A stretch of 64,000 bases of DNA from Phytophthora sp. 'mugwort'. Lineage: Eukaryota > Oomycota > Peronosporomycetes > Peronosporales > Peronosporaceae. The position numbers and the translations under genes are program-made. The notes beneath the pieces are model-generated. The model was not told the DNA's origin. It saw only the letters and a program-made list of their open reading frames with translations, and ran no database searches. Shown one piece after another: positions 9,687 to 20,600 of this stretch. How positions within the stretch are numbered: position 1 is the stretch's first letter; every line of letters begins with the position of its first letter. Location: assembly GCA_033558025.1 (NCBI GenBank), contig JAUCEF010000003.1:372001-436000 (forward strand). Direction: 5' to 3'.

Positions 9687-10796
9687 TTACTTGGTCTCCT
9701 CATTAGGGGCCTCGAGCGACTTGACAGCCATCTCGAGGGCGCCTTCAAATGTGCGGTTGCCACCGATGAAGCCGGCGTTGTGCACGAAGGTGCAGCCCTC
9801 GATGCCCGACACGCGCGACAGCTCCTCGTCGCGCAGACTGCGCCATGCAGGCAAAAGGCCCTTGCGCAGCGCGAACGAGCCTGGCTCGACGTTGAGTGCT
9901 TGCACACGCGTCATGTTACCCGTGGCGTCGCCGTAGAGAACGAACTTGATCTGGCCAGGGATCATGAGCTTCTCCTCCAGGTCATGCAGGTGAGACTTCC
10001 AAGGGCAGTAGTCGGGGAAGTAGACGATCTCACCGGACTTGTGCGTTTGGAAGCGCTTGGACACGGCCTTCTCCACGATCTCGCGGGCAGGAAGCCACGA
10101 GTGCACGAGGTCGTGAATGGCGTCCGTGAACTCGGTGATAGTCATGTACATGGCCTGCTGGAACTGCTCGTTAACACGCGTCTCGCTCTGGTCCTCGTTC
10201 CAGCGCGGATTCAAGTAGCTCACGCGGCTGCTCAGACTGGTAGACACCTGGTAATTGTACGTCAGCTTGGCGTCGCCTGCTGCAGTGGCCACCTCGACGC
10301 CGTTGTCGATGCCGTCGATGTGCTCGATGAAGTTCTTGTACGCCTTCTGGTGCAGGATGTCCAGAGTGGCATCGTCTAGTGGTGTCGGGGCGGCCAGCTG
10401 CTGGATGATCTCGCGGCCAAAGTGCTTGTAGACCAGGCCGGCGCTCGACAGCTTCGTGTCGCGCTGGTCAAAGGTGCCTGTGAAGCTGCGCTGATGATGA
10501 TCGAAGCGCAGGGTCTCCGGGTCGTAGATACCGCCAACGTCCACAACAGCCTCGCACTGGGCCAGCTTGGCCTCATCACGGGTGCGCAGAACGTCGTGGG
10601 CGGCGAACTTGGGCAGTAGCTTGAGCATTGATACGGCCAGCGCCTCGTCACAGTGGAACGTACCATTGTGCGTGCCGATGTACTTCTTGACAGCGCCCTC
10701 GGTCAGCGACGACGTCACGTGCGCGCTGCGGAAGGCAGCGAAGCACGGGGCCGAGGCCACGAAGGCAGCAGCTTTACCAGTAGTCGGAATAGCCAT
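9687..10796 (-). CDS. MYG1: MYG1 family DHH-type 3'-5' exonuclease
   Basis: A single exon of 369 residues, the usual length for the MYG1/UPF0160 family. The hallmark motif GTHNGTFHCDEALA sits at about 41-54. A metal-binding-type block follows: VVDVGGIYDPETLRFDHHQR, with DHH near residue 105. The C-terminal half contains the family segments IVYFPDYCPWKSHLHDLEE and FVHNAGFIGGNRTFEGAL. The first ~30 residues are Ala/Ser/Thr rich with few acids and could be a mitochondrial presequence. The family is reported to process mitochondrial and nucleolar RNA. Its 3' end is 234 bp from the start of the Myb-like gene on the same strand. Confidence 0.95.
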   Translation of the reverse strand: MAIPTTGKAAAFVASAPCFAAFRSAHVTSSLTEGAVKKYIGTHNGTFHCDEALAVSMLKLLPKFAAHDVLRTRDEAKLAQCEAVVDVGGIYDPETLRFDHHQRSFTGTFDQRDTKLSSAGLVYKHFGREIIQQLAAPTPLDDATLDILHQKAYKNFIEHIDGIDNGVEVATAAGDAKLTYNYQVSTSLSSRVSYLNPRWNEDQSETRVNEQFQQAMYMTITEFTDAIHDLVHSWLPAREIVEKAVSKRFQTHKSGEIVYFPDYCPWKSHLHDLEEKLMIPGQIKFVLYGDATGNMTRVQALNVEPGSFALRKGLLPAWRSLRDEELSRVSGIEGCTFVHNAGFIGGNRTFEGALEMAVKSLEAPNEETK

Positions 10797-10930
10797 GGTA
10801 CTGTAATGGACCTTTTGCTAACTAAGCTCTTGGACGGGAAGGACTCACCACTGGAATGGAATATCTGAAGTTCAGTATGGATCTATATGGTGTGCCAGAT
10901 CTTGTGGAATATGTGGAGCGACCCACTTTT

Positions 10931-11309
10931 CTACGACCAGATTGAGCATTTCAAATTGTGGACGAAGCAAAAACTAAGTGTGTGTGCGGTCCTGGTTGAC
11001 AGCGTCGGGTGTCTATCGAGAAAACGACGGTAACAGCCGTCTTCAACGCTTTCACCACTCACAAGCAGTGCCACTTCCTTAGCCTTCGGCATAATATGCC
11101 CTCGGTCAGCTTGGAACCTCGAAAGCTGACGCCCGACAATCCACTCGTACAAGTGTTGCTCGGGTCTCCTCTGGAAGGCTCTGGAAGGCGGGTTTTCGGA
11201 CCTCGTCAGGCGACTTGACCGAGCTTCCATTCTTGGCGGCCGCTACCCACTTACGAATTGTCTCTGGGAATTCCAAGGGAAGCAGCAACAACAGGAACGC
11301 GTACCCCAC
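10931..11309 (-). pseudogene. pogo/CENP-B-type transposase fragment (N-terminal HTH)
   Basis: Two overlapping minus-strand frames read as one broken HTH region. The upstream frame gives FPETIRKWVAAAKNG. The next frame gives EQHLYEWIVGRQLSRFQADR, then KAKEVALLVSGES, then RFLDRHPTLSTRTAHTLS. These match the HTH_Tc5/CENP-B DNA-binding pattern (WxxxFLxRHPxLSxR). No DDE catalytic region follows. It sits between MYG1 and the NSUN6-like relic, and may relate to the damage in that gene. Confidence 0.65.
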
Positions 11310-11513
11310 CTTGTTCTCGATGTGTGGGCATTAATGACGCTGGTTTAGAGGAATGGCGCCAAAACAATCGGACCAAGCTTATAAGGCGTCGCAGGTTGTT
11401 GACTCATTCAAGTTTTGTCCAATTAGAAGCTCAAGCTTACTCAAAAATTGATCATATTGGCTATATTTCGTGCGGCCTCTTACTAGTCGACGGTCCTTTA
11501 TTGGCTATTCCCC

Positions 11514-13055
11514 TTAGGAGAATTCTGCAGGCGCTGCTGTAGTCTGCTCCTGTCGAATAGGCCCCGCTTTGATGAATTTGACACAGAAGAAGCCCATGGT
11601 ATCTAGCGCCCTATTGGCTGGGTCGAAGCGCTGAACAAGGGCAGCTTCCTCTTCTTTAAGACCCTGGCCAATCAATCCACGATCTCCGATGTGGGCCTCG
11701 CCTTGCGAAACGAACTTCAGCGGATAGTTCTACAGTGCGTGTTGCACCATCTGCTCGTTCTCCTTCGGGTTGATTGTACATGTGGAGTACACGAGATTAC
11801 CACCAGGCTTAAGTAGGAACGCAGCGACCCACAAGAAGTTGCGCTGCATCTTTGTATACTCCGCCAGGTTACCGGCATCACCAGCGTGCAGCAAACGTGG
11901 ACCAAGCCAAGTGCCGAGCAAGGTGGATCCAGTAAAATACGGTCAAAGGTCTCAGGATAGAATCCGTCAACCTGGAGCAAACGTGCTTGACTCGGGGTTC
12001 TCCCCTTTGCTCGTGCGAGGACCTGCTCCACGCTTGTAAATTCACTGTTCTGTGGTGCCACATCCACCTTATTCTTGGGCAGCAATGCGTGAGTAGAGTC
12101 CATCTTCAGAGGCTCGAGACACTCGAGATGAAGATCCTCACAAAGCGTACGGAGCTCTAGTGCTTTCCGCTTGGATCGATCGCACGCCACGAGGGTACCC
12201 TTGTTCTTCATCAATGTGGCCACGTGAGAAGTCTTACCTCCCGGGGCCGCACACATGTCGAGAACCACGTCGCCCTCTTGCGGGTCCAGTACATGAGCCA
12301 CCACTGAGCAAGGCAAGTTTTGCACGTAAATCTGTCCACGTAGCACACCGTTCATCGGCGGTGCATCAGGGCAAACCCTCACCAACTGCGTCACCGCCAG
12401 ACCTTGCACAGCCCGGAAAATCTCCGTCCTCGCCATCCTGGTCACTCCTCGCGCAATCAGCAGCTTGCGTCCATCATGCGTCGCAAAATCGCTCCCCTTG
12501 TGTGGTTATGGTCGAGGTCGACGAATACATTGACCTCGTCTTCGGCGTTGATGCCCGCACCGGCGCTCATAACGCCCCGAGCGAAGATATCGCTGCCACG
12601 TAGCACCGCTTCGCCGCAGAGTCGGTCCACCACAATGCTCTTTAACTTAGAATTATACTCGACCGCGGCTTGTCCACTGGGCGACGACGGGATCATCAGC
12701 ACGTCTGGCAGCGATACATGGCCGAATGCCTCAATTGGCTGACGACTGGCGTCCAGCGCTGCCAACTGGGCGTTGAACTTGTCCAGATGCAGTTTCAGAG
12801 CTTGCAGAGCTTCATCTCGAGACAGCTTCAGTGTGTTGGCGCGGAGGCAGTGAGACGCGGGCCTAGTACCACGTTATCGGGAATGTTAGCTCGGACGTTG
12901 GCTTTATGGCACCTATTTGACACAAGTACGTACGGTCGAGCGAGTGCGCGCTTAATATTGGTCCAGTGAGGCTCGCCATACGCGGCGTTGAGCTCCTGCT
13001 CCACTTGATCAGGGAACGACACGGAGAAGGCGTCCAGCGTGGTGGCGCCTGTCAC
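11514..13055 (-). pseudogene. NSUN6: NSUN6-like RNA m5C methyltransferase, broken by two frameshifts and a nonsense codon
   Basis: Exon 1 (13055-12934) and exon 2 (from 12862) join across a 71 bp GT-AG intron to give CLRANTLKLSRDEAL, the NSUN6-type N-terminus. A PUA domain follows (VLRGSDIFARGVMSAGAGI). Then come the SAM motif DMCAAPGGKTSH, the catalytic motif LLDPPCSALG, and KPGGNLVYSTCTINPKENEQ with the second Cys. The reading frame shifts at about 12512 (after VNVFVDLDH) and again at about 11896 (after DPPCSALG). A TAG stops the frame at 11730 after MVQHAL, yet the expected C-terminus (HIGDRGLIGQGL, DTMGFFCVKFIK) continues in frame to a TAA at 11514. Both catalytic cysteines remain encoded. 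Three independent breaks argue for a pseudogene; assembly errors could explain one but hardly all. Confidence 0.85.
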
Positions 13056-13406
13056 GCCAGACGGTCTTCGAGCGGCGCCATAGCGGATAATGACTGGTGG
13101 TATGAACAGGCTCTTTCATTGGCTGAAGTAATATGTCTGTATACAGATAACGACGGAAAAACCCGTCGACAAATGTGCCGAAGTTTTCATACAAGGTTAA
13201 GTCTAATGGTAGAAAAAGGGACGGCGGGTTTTCCGTCGTGTACCGGTACTATATGTATTAATATGTACAAGCAAAGTTTACAGTACAATGTCATGAGTGA
13301 TGGTCATGTTGAAGTTGACATCGGAATGAAGCTCAGTTCATTTTGTCGTTTACATGAAGCTCATTTGAGAACTCACTAGCACCCAAGCACCGCTTTCCTA
13401 CTCACC
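13056..13406. other. intergenic between divergent NSUN6-like relic and HAD-like gene
   Basis: AT-rich 350 bp. Only short unsupported frames are present. It would hold both promoters, but no clear oomycete Inr/FPR core element was identified. Confidence 0.5.
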
Positions 13407-14186
13407 ATGGCCTCCCGCGCTCGTGCTTCATCGTTCTCGACGCAACGCATGGCGACTCGGTACAATGGACGACGCAACAAGTCCAAAACTCGTGCGAATA
13501 ACTGGCCAAGCGAGAAGCAAATGGCCGTGATCAGTTGGGAGAACGTGCTCGTGCCGATGGACTGGCTGGTTGTCTATGTCGGCCTCGGCACCTCGCACGC
13601 AACAATGAGGATGGCTGTCATACGGTGCCAGAACTCGCCGGAGCTCTTGCAGTCGCTGGCGGCTATCGAAGAGCGCATATTGGAGCTGCTTACGGAGACC
13701 ATGCGGCTCGTGGGTGGGCCTGTGTTCATCGTCAGCGAGTACACTACAACATACGTGGAGCTGGTGAGCAGTCTGTTCTTCCCGCGGCTAACAGTGGCTC
13801 TACGCAATGCAACTAGTGGCATCTACGTCGTCGGCACGCCGAACACCCAGCTCAACGTGCAGGAGATGAAGCAGTGGAAGGCCAACCTGATGCACACCGC
13901 AATTTATGAGCACTTATTCGCCGGGATGAGCGTTGACGCCGTCTTGAACGTGCTCGCGCGATCTGCGACTGGGAGCATCAAGGTTGTAGCCCTGTGTGCC
14001 AGCGATGACGACGTGGCGGCGACTTCGGCGATCCACTTAATAGCACCGAATGCCGTCATTAACCGCATCCAGACTCAAGGTGCGAAAACCGCAATTTCGC
14101 ACTCTCTTCAAACGCCAATCTCTCTGGATGCTTTTGATGCGCAGCTACAGGGACTGACACGCTTTGTCAGGCAGTACACCAACTGA
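13407..14186 (+). CDS. HAD-like protein lacking the catalytic aspartates (probable pseudoenzyme)
   Basis: A single exon of 259 residues, starting MASRARASSF with a basic, Arg-rich first 30 residues. Residues 41-56 read VISWENVLVPMDWLVV, which lines up with the first HAD motif of a eukaryotic phosphatase-like group (DWDDTLLPT-type). Here the nucleophile Asp and second Asp are replaced (S-W-E-N). Residues ~85-128 follow the same family layout: a helix ending in VGGPVFIVSEYTTTYVELVS, then FFPRL, comparable to the motif II region VxIVTNAxxGWVxxSxxxFLP. A later WK motif (EMKQWKANLM) and LCASDDDVAATSAI (motif IV position) also fit. The assignment rests on motif order only. If correct, the protein is catalytically dead. 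A decayed copy follows at 14564. Confidence 0.5.
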   Translation: MASRARASSFSTQRMATRYNGRRNKSKTRANNWPSEKQMAVISWENVLVPMDWLVVYVGLGTSHATMRMAVIRCQNSPELLQSLAAIEERILELLTETMRLVGGPVFIVSEYTTTYVELVSSLFFPRLTVALRNATSGIYVVGTPNTQLNVQEMKQWKANLMHTAIYEHLFAGMSVDAVLNVLARSATGSIKVVALCASDDDVAATSAIHLIAPNAVINRIQTQGAKTAISHSLQTPISLDAFDAQLQGLTRFVRQYTN

Positions 14187-14563
14187 CCTACGCAATGGTT
14201 GTATTACATCTATCTGCATAGTACTTAGTATTTTTCAATGAGCATTAACTCACCAACATTTGTACGGCACAATAGCTTAGACGAGTCGCATTCAGCAATT
14301 CTACAAGTATCTTTGGTCACTGAAATTTATGAATTACATCACTCCTGTGTAAGCTTACTTCAGCTCGTGATCAATTGTGGATGTCAAAGTTGACTTGTCT
14401 TTTAAATATTTTGTCGTGAATAAATATCAAGGTTGTGGCTGGGTTGAAGTAGACCGGGGTGCTACGTATACGTTTCGTTCTAAAAAAAATTTTTTGAGGC
14501 CCATTCAAGAATTTACCCTCTAGAAAATACTACACCTTCCATTTGAGAGGATCTCAAATGCAT
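14187..14563. other. intergenic, AT-rich
   Basis: Spacer between the HAD-like gene and its decayed copy. No gene or clear element is seen. Confidence 0.5.
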
Positions 14564-14975
14564 TATGGCCCCTCGTGCCATATCGGCCTTTTAAGGAGAA
14601 CACAGTGTATCATTGCGGCATAGTCTTCCAAGGGAGAAAGTTCCACGAGCATCGTCTCAAGTGCACCGATTAAGGTGCAAATCGCAGTAGTCAACTTGGA
14701 AATGTGCTTATGCCGCTGCCGCTGCGCTGAATGATCGCTCAACTTGGCCTCGACGGCTGCGATTGATCAGAAGACCATTATTCACGAAGTCAGGGTCTGC
14801 CAGAACTACCTCGCAAGTTCGCTGCGATCGAAAACGGGATCATGGGACTTCTGACTGAAACTGAGTGCTCAATCAGTGCAGTGTCAGGAGTACACTTCGG
14901 TCTATGTTGAGGTCGTCTGCTGTTTATTTTGTCACGATGTGACAGCAGCTTTGCGTGGTGTCACCACTCATTAAT
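14564..14975 (+). pseudogene. decayed tandem copy of the HAD-like gene
   Basis: Nucleotide similarity to 13407-13810 is visible in blocks. The ATG at 14564 begins M-A-P-R-A like the parent's M-A-S-R-A. The stretch near 14680-14720 matches the parent's 13520-13560 (the S-W-E-N region). GTCTGCCAGAACT near 14795 matches the parent's GGTGCCAGAACTC. ATCGAA...ACTGAAAC near 14827-14865 and the GAGTACAC...GTTGAGGTC region near 14888-14915 also correspond. Numerous stops and indels are present and similarity fades after about 14975, so it is truncated and dead. Confidence 0.7.
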
Positions 14976-15421
14976 TAATATTTTCCGCCCAGGTGTACTT
15001 ACAGAAGTATAATTGCCTTTCGGGCCCTCATAGTTAGTTTGTAGAACTCGCGAACTCAAATTGGCCTTCTAGTTGGCATATGACGTGTGTTCTGCGCAGG
15101 ACACACGTTTGATGCAGCAGTGACCTTAGCAATGCTCGCTATAACCAACGAATTGCTGGGCTCAAGTTGTCCATTTGTCGCTTCGGCTATTGTATCCTTG
15201 AATTTCATCACGGGTCTATTTTGGCGTCTGTCAGTGGAACGGGAGCTTCTTAACCCCTCCTGTCTCATGCTCAAACACAGTAATGGAATCATGGTCAACA
15301 CTCATTAGAACAACAATAATTTATGTAGCCCAACTCACATACTGTAAGTTAAACTTCAGAAGGTAGCGAAAGCGCAACACATTAGTGTCGGTTGATACAT
15401 GTATGTCAAGAATATCGAATA
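14976..15421. other. intergenic; unassigned short frames
   Basis: It holds an 81-codon minus-strand frame (15301-15056) and an overlapping 73-codon plus-strand frame, neither of which I recognise. The left inverted end of the pogo element begins at its right edge. Confidence 0.4.
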
Positions 15422-17146
15422 CCGACATCGGCGGAAAGATGTGACCACTTTGCCAATGATGTGCAAGTCAACGTACATTACAGAAAAGGGAGCTCAAAAA
15501 CCAAAATTTTGAAAGTGGTCACATAATTCCGACCCCACCAATACTTTTCATTTGTCAAAATCTGATGACTGTGAGCCAATTTGACACGGAGCACTTTCTA
15601 AAGATTAAAATCTCCATTATTCAAGATGATGCCAACTGAGCACATTCCGCTTCGGATGGCAAACCGCTACAGACTAGCGACTGCCGAGACGTAACTTCCC
15701 GCCGGCTGGAGTATCGTTGCGTGCTTTTGCGCGCGCGCCCGACATCGACCACGCCACAGTGCTAGCGTGGGTCAAGCGCATAAACGAATTGCGCGAGACG
15801 AAGCGATCATCGGCGCTCACGCTTGGAGGGGGTGGGCGTCGCTCCCACTTTGAGCAGTACGAGGACATCCTACTTCTACGTATTGAGGGCTTGAGGCGCC
15901 AAAGCTACATCGTTACCAGAGCCATGGTTGTTTTCATGGCTCAAGAGATCATGCCTACATTTTTCGAATCGAAAAAGGTGGACGCTGCAATGTGCTGGTG
16001 CACGCGGTATGTTGCACATATTTGTTTACTTAACACATGATAATTACTGACATATACTGATATGATTTAGTTTTATGAAGCGAAATCGGCTGACACTGCG
16101 TCGTGTAACTACTCGCGACCGTGCCTCACGTGAGGACATGTTCCTTGCAAAGCTGCGTTTTGTGAAGAGGTTCGCCAAGTTATTGCAGAAAGCGCGGTGC
16201 CGTTGAATCCATCTGTGAACCCTCGTATGAGGGTCCTTAACATGGATCAAACGGCGATTTTTGCGTCGGTGACGTCCTGCACTACTGTGGAAGAGGTTAA
16301 TGCACGAGTGGTGCCTTAAAGGCAGGTTCCGACAGCCATCGCATTACAATGGCTGTGCTTGTGCGCGCGGACGGTTTGGTGCTGCTGCCGTATTTTGTGT
16401 TCAAGGGACAGCCCGGCGGCAAGGTGGAAAAGGAGGTGCAGGCGTACGTGCCGCATCACGTGGGTACGTGCTCCGCCCAGGGAAACGTCTGATTCGGCGA
16501 ACGGGTAATGCTGGAATAGATACATATATCATTTAGACCTAACCTTTGCGGCTATTCTGTGTTGTTGCTCGATACACTGAAGACACAAAAATGCAAAGTG
16601 TTCAGGACGAGTGGGGGGGGCATGAGGAAAGTGTCCATTAAGTGCCATCTGGATGCACCGGCATCGCACAGCCGTTAGACGTGGGTGTGATGGCGCCGCT
16701 CAAGAAACACATGGCGCGCAACTGCCCACAAGCTGCAGTACCTAACGGGCTTCCCGAAAATTCGGTGGAGAGGCGCCGCTACTTGTTTGACCAAGCCATG
16801 CTCACGCTTCGGTCTAAATATCGGCGGACACCATACGGAACTCGTTCGATAAAGCTAGTCCCTACTTCGGGCGCGCGACGAGCAGTGACGTGCAGTGAAT
16901 ACTGGATGAGCTCAACTTGCTCAACGTGGTGGACGTCCAAGCCGATGATAACACCAGTGTGCGAGAACTGCTCGCCGGTGATGTCGAGCAGCTTTCCGCT
17001 CAGGTCAGTCTGTAATCCGATTGATAGAATATATATAATATATATGCCGATTTTGTTTAAATCAATTTTCGTAGAGTATTTGAAGCAACCTTCTCTTAGA
17101 CAATGGTCACATCATTCCGTTTGTTACATCTTTCCGCCGATGTCGG
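15422..17146 (+). mobile_element. pogo-type DNA transposon with 21-bp TIRs and TA target duplication
   Basis: The left end starts CCGACATCGGCGG at 15422. The right end, read inward from 17146, starts with the same bases. The terminal inverted repeats are identical over 21 bp (15422-15442 and 17126-17146). Both are flanked by TA (15420-15421 and 17147-17148), the duplication used by the Tc1/mariner/pogo superfamily. Subterminal copies of a GTGGTCACAT-AATTCCG-type motif occur near 15512 and 17104. The interior encodes a broken pogo/CENP-B-class transposase. Total length is 1725 bp. Confidence 0.88.
15660..16890 (+). pseudogene. pogo-type (CENP-B/DDE_1) transposase pseudogene
   Basis: The N-terminal HTH part reads HATVLAWVKRINELRETKRSS. 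A GGRRSHFEQYEDILLLRIEG segment follows, as in HTH_Tc5 proteins. Further on, VLNMDQTAIF near 16230 is the first catalytic Asp motif of DDE_1 transposases. GCTGIAQPLDVGVMAPLKKH at about 16651-16710 is the conserved segment ending in the third catalytic Asp. Several frameshifts and stops separate the blocks, and the middle around 16300-16620 is badly scrambled. It lies inside the TIR-bounded element. Confidence 0.8.
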
Positions 17147-17640
17147 TAGGTTGCTCTCAGCAACGCTAACACAAGGATGCCGCAGCTGTCACCGTCAAGC
17201 CGCTGAAAGTATCGGCTGACGTCTCGCTTTTATCTTTTTTTTCTTGTAGTAACAGCTGCAAGAATACTTGTTTGAAGACTGCTCTGACAGCGTCAATTGT
17301 GTCTCGGTCATTGCAATGCATCCATAATTATATACACGTACGACTTCAAGCTGATACCTATACCACACCATCTCGCCAATAATAGCACCATATCGTCTTG
17401 CACGCCTCCCCATTTTCTTAAAGTAAGCCAGAATTATGGCGGATCTCTAAATTCATTTACACCGTCCTCGGTTGGCTTCTGCACGACTAACTCCTGTATT
17501 ATGTACGCAATACATTTTGGTACTCCTCTTTGGTCTGGGCACGCACAATTAGACTGGCGAAAATCTTTAATCTCGATGGCTGAATCGTATCCGAACCGTA
17601 CTCTGTCTTAGCATTTTTTTGAAAGTCTTTAATCGCGTGG
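17147..17640. other. intergenic / degraded, unassigned
   Basis: It has a 104-codon plus-strand frame (17297-17611) and an overlapping minus-strand frame, with no recognisable motif. It may be the decayed 3' part of the minus-strand gypsy element to its right. Confidence 0.35.
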
Positions 17641-18431
17641 AATTGGTACAAGAGCACGAGTTCATCTGGAATACAACTCCAATCCCCGTAAAGTATTTAT
17701 CGACGACAACACAGCGATGACGGATCTTTTTACTGTCGGATAGCAAGTCGAGGAGTTTCTGCTCTTTTATCAGTCATGAAAGCGTGCTACAAAGTGCAAG
17801 AAAACAAGGGCACAAGTCAAACAATTTTGCCACAATTTTCCACAAGCTGGACACGATCCAGCACAATCTTTCAAAAGCAACTGCAGATACCATTGCACAG
17901 TGAAGCGGTGAAGGCGTAGGTCCATCCTAAAAGTGTTGAAGCGTATGCAGTTTGATGTCGCCCCTGGTTGTACTGGCCATGTCTAAACGAATCATGTACC
18001 ATGAATGGTAACAACTTGTAGCGCGATGATCCACCAAAAGCACCTTTGGAAATGAGGAAAATAATGATCTCGAGTGCGACGTCTGTATCGTTATACGGTG
18101 CACAACGTTTACATGGATAAAACAAAACCGGTAGCTAGCTGTAATAGCCGACATATTACTTTTTTCCACCTTGGTCCCCTGGCGGTCAATGGCGAGGTTT
18201 GCCGCAACCAAACGATCTATTTCACAGAAGGGATCTAGGGTTTCCGCAACTCTGTCTGACAATGTTATTCCAGCGGCTTCTCGTGCTTGAGCTTGGCGAG
18301 AAGGTTGTTCATGCCCACAATATCTGGTTCACAATGGATGTAGCATCAAATATAGCGTAGATTTCTTTCGAGTAAGGTCCTGTCGTGAAGAGAGAACTTG
18401 TGCCCAGGTTGAAATTCAATTTTACGAGCGT

Positions 18432-18659
18432 TCAAGCGAGCAAAGAACTCCCGCAGCACCTCGAAATAATCTCTAAATGGTTGCCAAGGAGGAGAATGTC
18501 ACCAATCCACACTTCTGCGTTCTCTGGCAACAGATATCCCAGAACCTCTCGCACTTCGCCCTGGAAGTGGATGGCAGAGTCCATGGTCCTTTGAAGAAAG
18601 CGATGGGCGTGAAGACCCCATCTCTGTCGCGAACGAGAGAACCTCTTGGTTATCCTCAT
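18432..18659 (-). pseudogene. gypsy reverse transcriptase fragment
   Basis: A 75-codon piece covering the fingers/palm region. The motif VWIGDILLLGN corresponds to the usual (V/I)W(I/V)DDILL catalytic block. The first Asp of the YxDD-equivalent pair is Gly here, so the polymerase would be inactive. TMDSAIHFQ upstream is the family's (G)xxDSxxxFQ segment. Confidence 0.7.
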
Positions 18660-20517
18660 AACGCGGTAGCTGTCAGAAGCTGTTCATAAAGCGAAGCTTG
18701 CATATTCGACAGAACCATTGATTTTTTCCATGAGAGCCGCGACATTCGGCATCGACTCCCCGATTTGCGTTGCCAGCGCTGTCACGTTCTGGTAATTAAG
18801 AGTCATCCTAAACTCGACGGAAAACCACGATTTGCGGATCGGGACTACTGCTCCCAGTGCGCTGAGTTAATTTTGTGCACGAGACCACTTGCGACCTGCT
18901 TCGACACGTGGTCTCTGAGGAATGAGGAATCCACTTTGGAGCGGAGCATACTTGCGCCGCTGCAGCCGTACGGGATTGTATCTTCACGGACAGTCACTCG
19001 CAGAGGTTGTACGTCTGCTGGAGGTCCATCATTTATGCTGTCTTGCCATACGCTGGGATATTGCAGCAGGGTCACACGGAGGGTGTCTGCATGCTCCCCG
19101 TCCAGGCCATTAGCTACGGCAGCATGGATTAGCTGCTCTAGCTCCTTTGACTGATCGATGGTTTCGGGTAGGTCTGCGAGACATCCCCAATAGCAAATAC
19201 ATCATCTTCAGCGGACAGTCCCTCCCGTGCCAGTTGAACTGGCATATCATCAACATTGATGCCAAGCGTGGTCAGTATGTCACGGCCCAGAAGAAGTTCT
19301 TCTTCTCATCTCTCCATAACCACACTTTACATACCTCGGAGCCGGACGAGTCCGGCGGTAGTCTGTAGGCTGGTCGATCGTGACCGCAGTTTCTCACAGT
19401 ATCGAGCGACCATCCGGAACCGCTACTCCCACCGGGATGTAGGCCACCACGACGGCTGTATGTTAATTTGCACCAGCAGCGCCGCTGGGCGTGCCTTGAC
19501 CACCTCCGAGCGCACCACCTCCGGCCGCTGCCCGTTGTCACCTTGGAACCGCCCCAGCGTCTCACGCCTTACTTGACAGTTGTGACTGGGCATTCGCACA
19601 GCTAGTGTGCTCCATGGCAGAATAGATAGACATCCGTAGGCGGTTTAGACACGAGCGCAGCAGACTTCGTCTCTGCTCCCGCATCATCAGGTTGGAGCTG
19701 GGTAATGGGCGGGCCTTGTTCTCACCCGATTGCCAACAGGTCTCCTGGCCCCGTGGGCCCCTGCTGGACCACAACCAGATGATCGTGATAGACTGCACGT
19801 GGTCGCGCTATCCTGCACGAGGCGATGGAACCGCTGCTGAGCCTTGGCATGACCCAGCACCATATTGAAGAGTGCGACGTCATCAACTTTAAATCGCGCC
19901 TCTCGAGATCGACCAGGCGCTCAATCTGTTCCCGCAGAACAGCGGGCTGTAGGTAATGGATCACAAAACGGCATCTAGCCTTCATGCCGTCACGATATCC
20001 GGTTCCGATTGGATCTCCTCGCCCGATTCGGCTCTGTAGCCCGTTTTTTCTTCCTCGATCCGCTTGGAGTCCTGGAAGTAGCGGAATACGGGCGCATCGC
20101 AGTCTTCCACGCGTAGATCCATTTGCAGACTGGCGGACGAATGGCGCGACATCAGGAACATATGAGTTGGTCAGGGACTGTTCTGGACCCGGGTCGGCTC
20201 CAAGATGGCATTGCTAGTGATAGATTCCAAGGAGCACTTCAGCAGAAGCGTGGCAATAGTGTCGAGCGCTTGCGGCTTGACGGAGCCTTCGCCGTCGCGA
20301 CCACGTGACGCTGCAACGATGACGAATCTTGGTGATGTGGCGGTTCCGTTCGCGGTACCACGCAACAAGTGCTCCTCGTCGTTATGCTCCGGCGGGCGCA
20401 CAAACTCGTAGATTGGCTACAAGACCGACGAACTCGCATCAATGCTGACACCACCATCGGGGTACACCTCAAATCCACCACCGGCCATCATCTGCACAGC
20501 CATGCTGTAGGTGGAAC

Positions 20518-20556
20518 TTGTGCAAGCTACTTCCCGTCGGTAAGTAGCTTGCACAA
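20518..20556. repeat. perfect 15-bp hairpin
   Basis: TTGTGCAAGCTACTT (20518-20532) and its exact reverse complement (20542-20556) are separated by nine bases. It lies in the gag-side part of the gypsy relic. It could be a snapback remnant or a small inverted duplication. Confidence 0.85.
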
Positions 20557-20600
20557 ATTCTGGAGTTCCCAAGCACACACACGAACTTGCTTGGAGCCTC

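Larger units (their letters stand above)
17641..20600 (-). mobile_element. degenerate Ty3/gypsy element (gag-protease-RT-RNase H order)
   Basis: On the minus strand, pieces appear in the expected order in many frames. A gag-like segment lies at about 19985-19560, with a battered CCHC knuckle near 19640-19590 (FCHGAH...CECP). A protease tail LLGRDILTTLGINVDDMPVQ lies at about 19290-19220. An RT segment TMDSAIHFQGEVREVL followed by ENAEVWIGDILLLGNH lies at 18620-18460 (compare VWIDDILL). An RNase H-like segment lies at 18125-17870. No intact frame remains, and LTRs were not identified. Confidence 0.7.

Noticed and set aside
9780..10379. 199-codon plus-strand frame opposite MYG1
   Set aside because: Fully antisense to a well-supported conserved gene and without any recognisable motif.
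12497..12540. A tiny intron to explain the first NSUN6 frameshift
   Set aside because: The only GT-AG options are 32-38 bp, shorter than every other intron here (62 bp or more), and would delete conserved residues; a true indel is the simpler reading.
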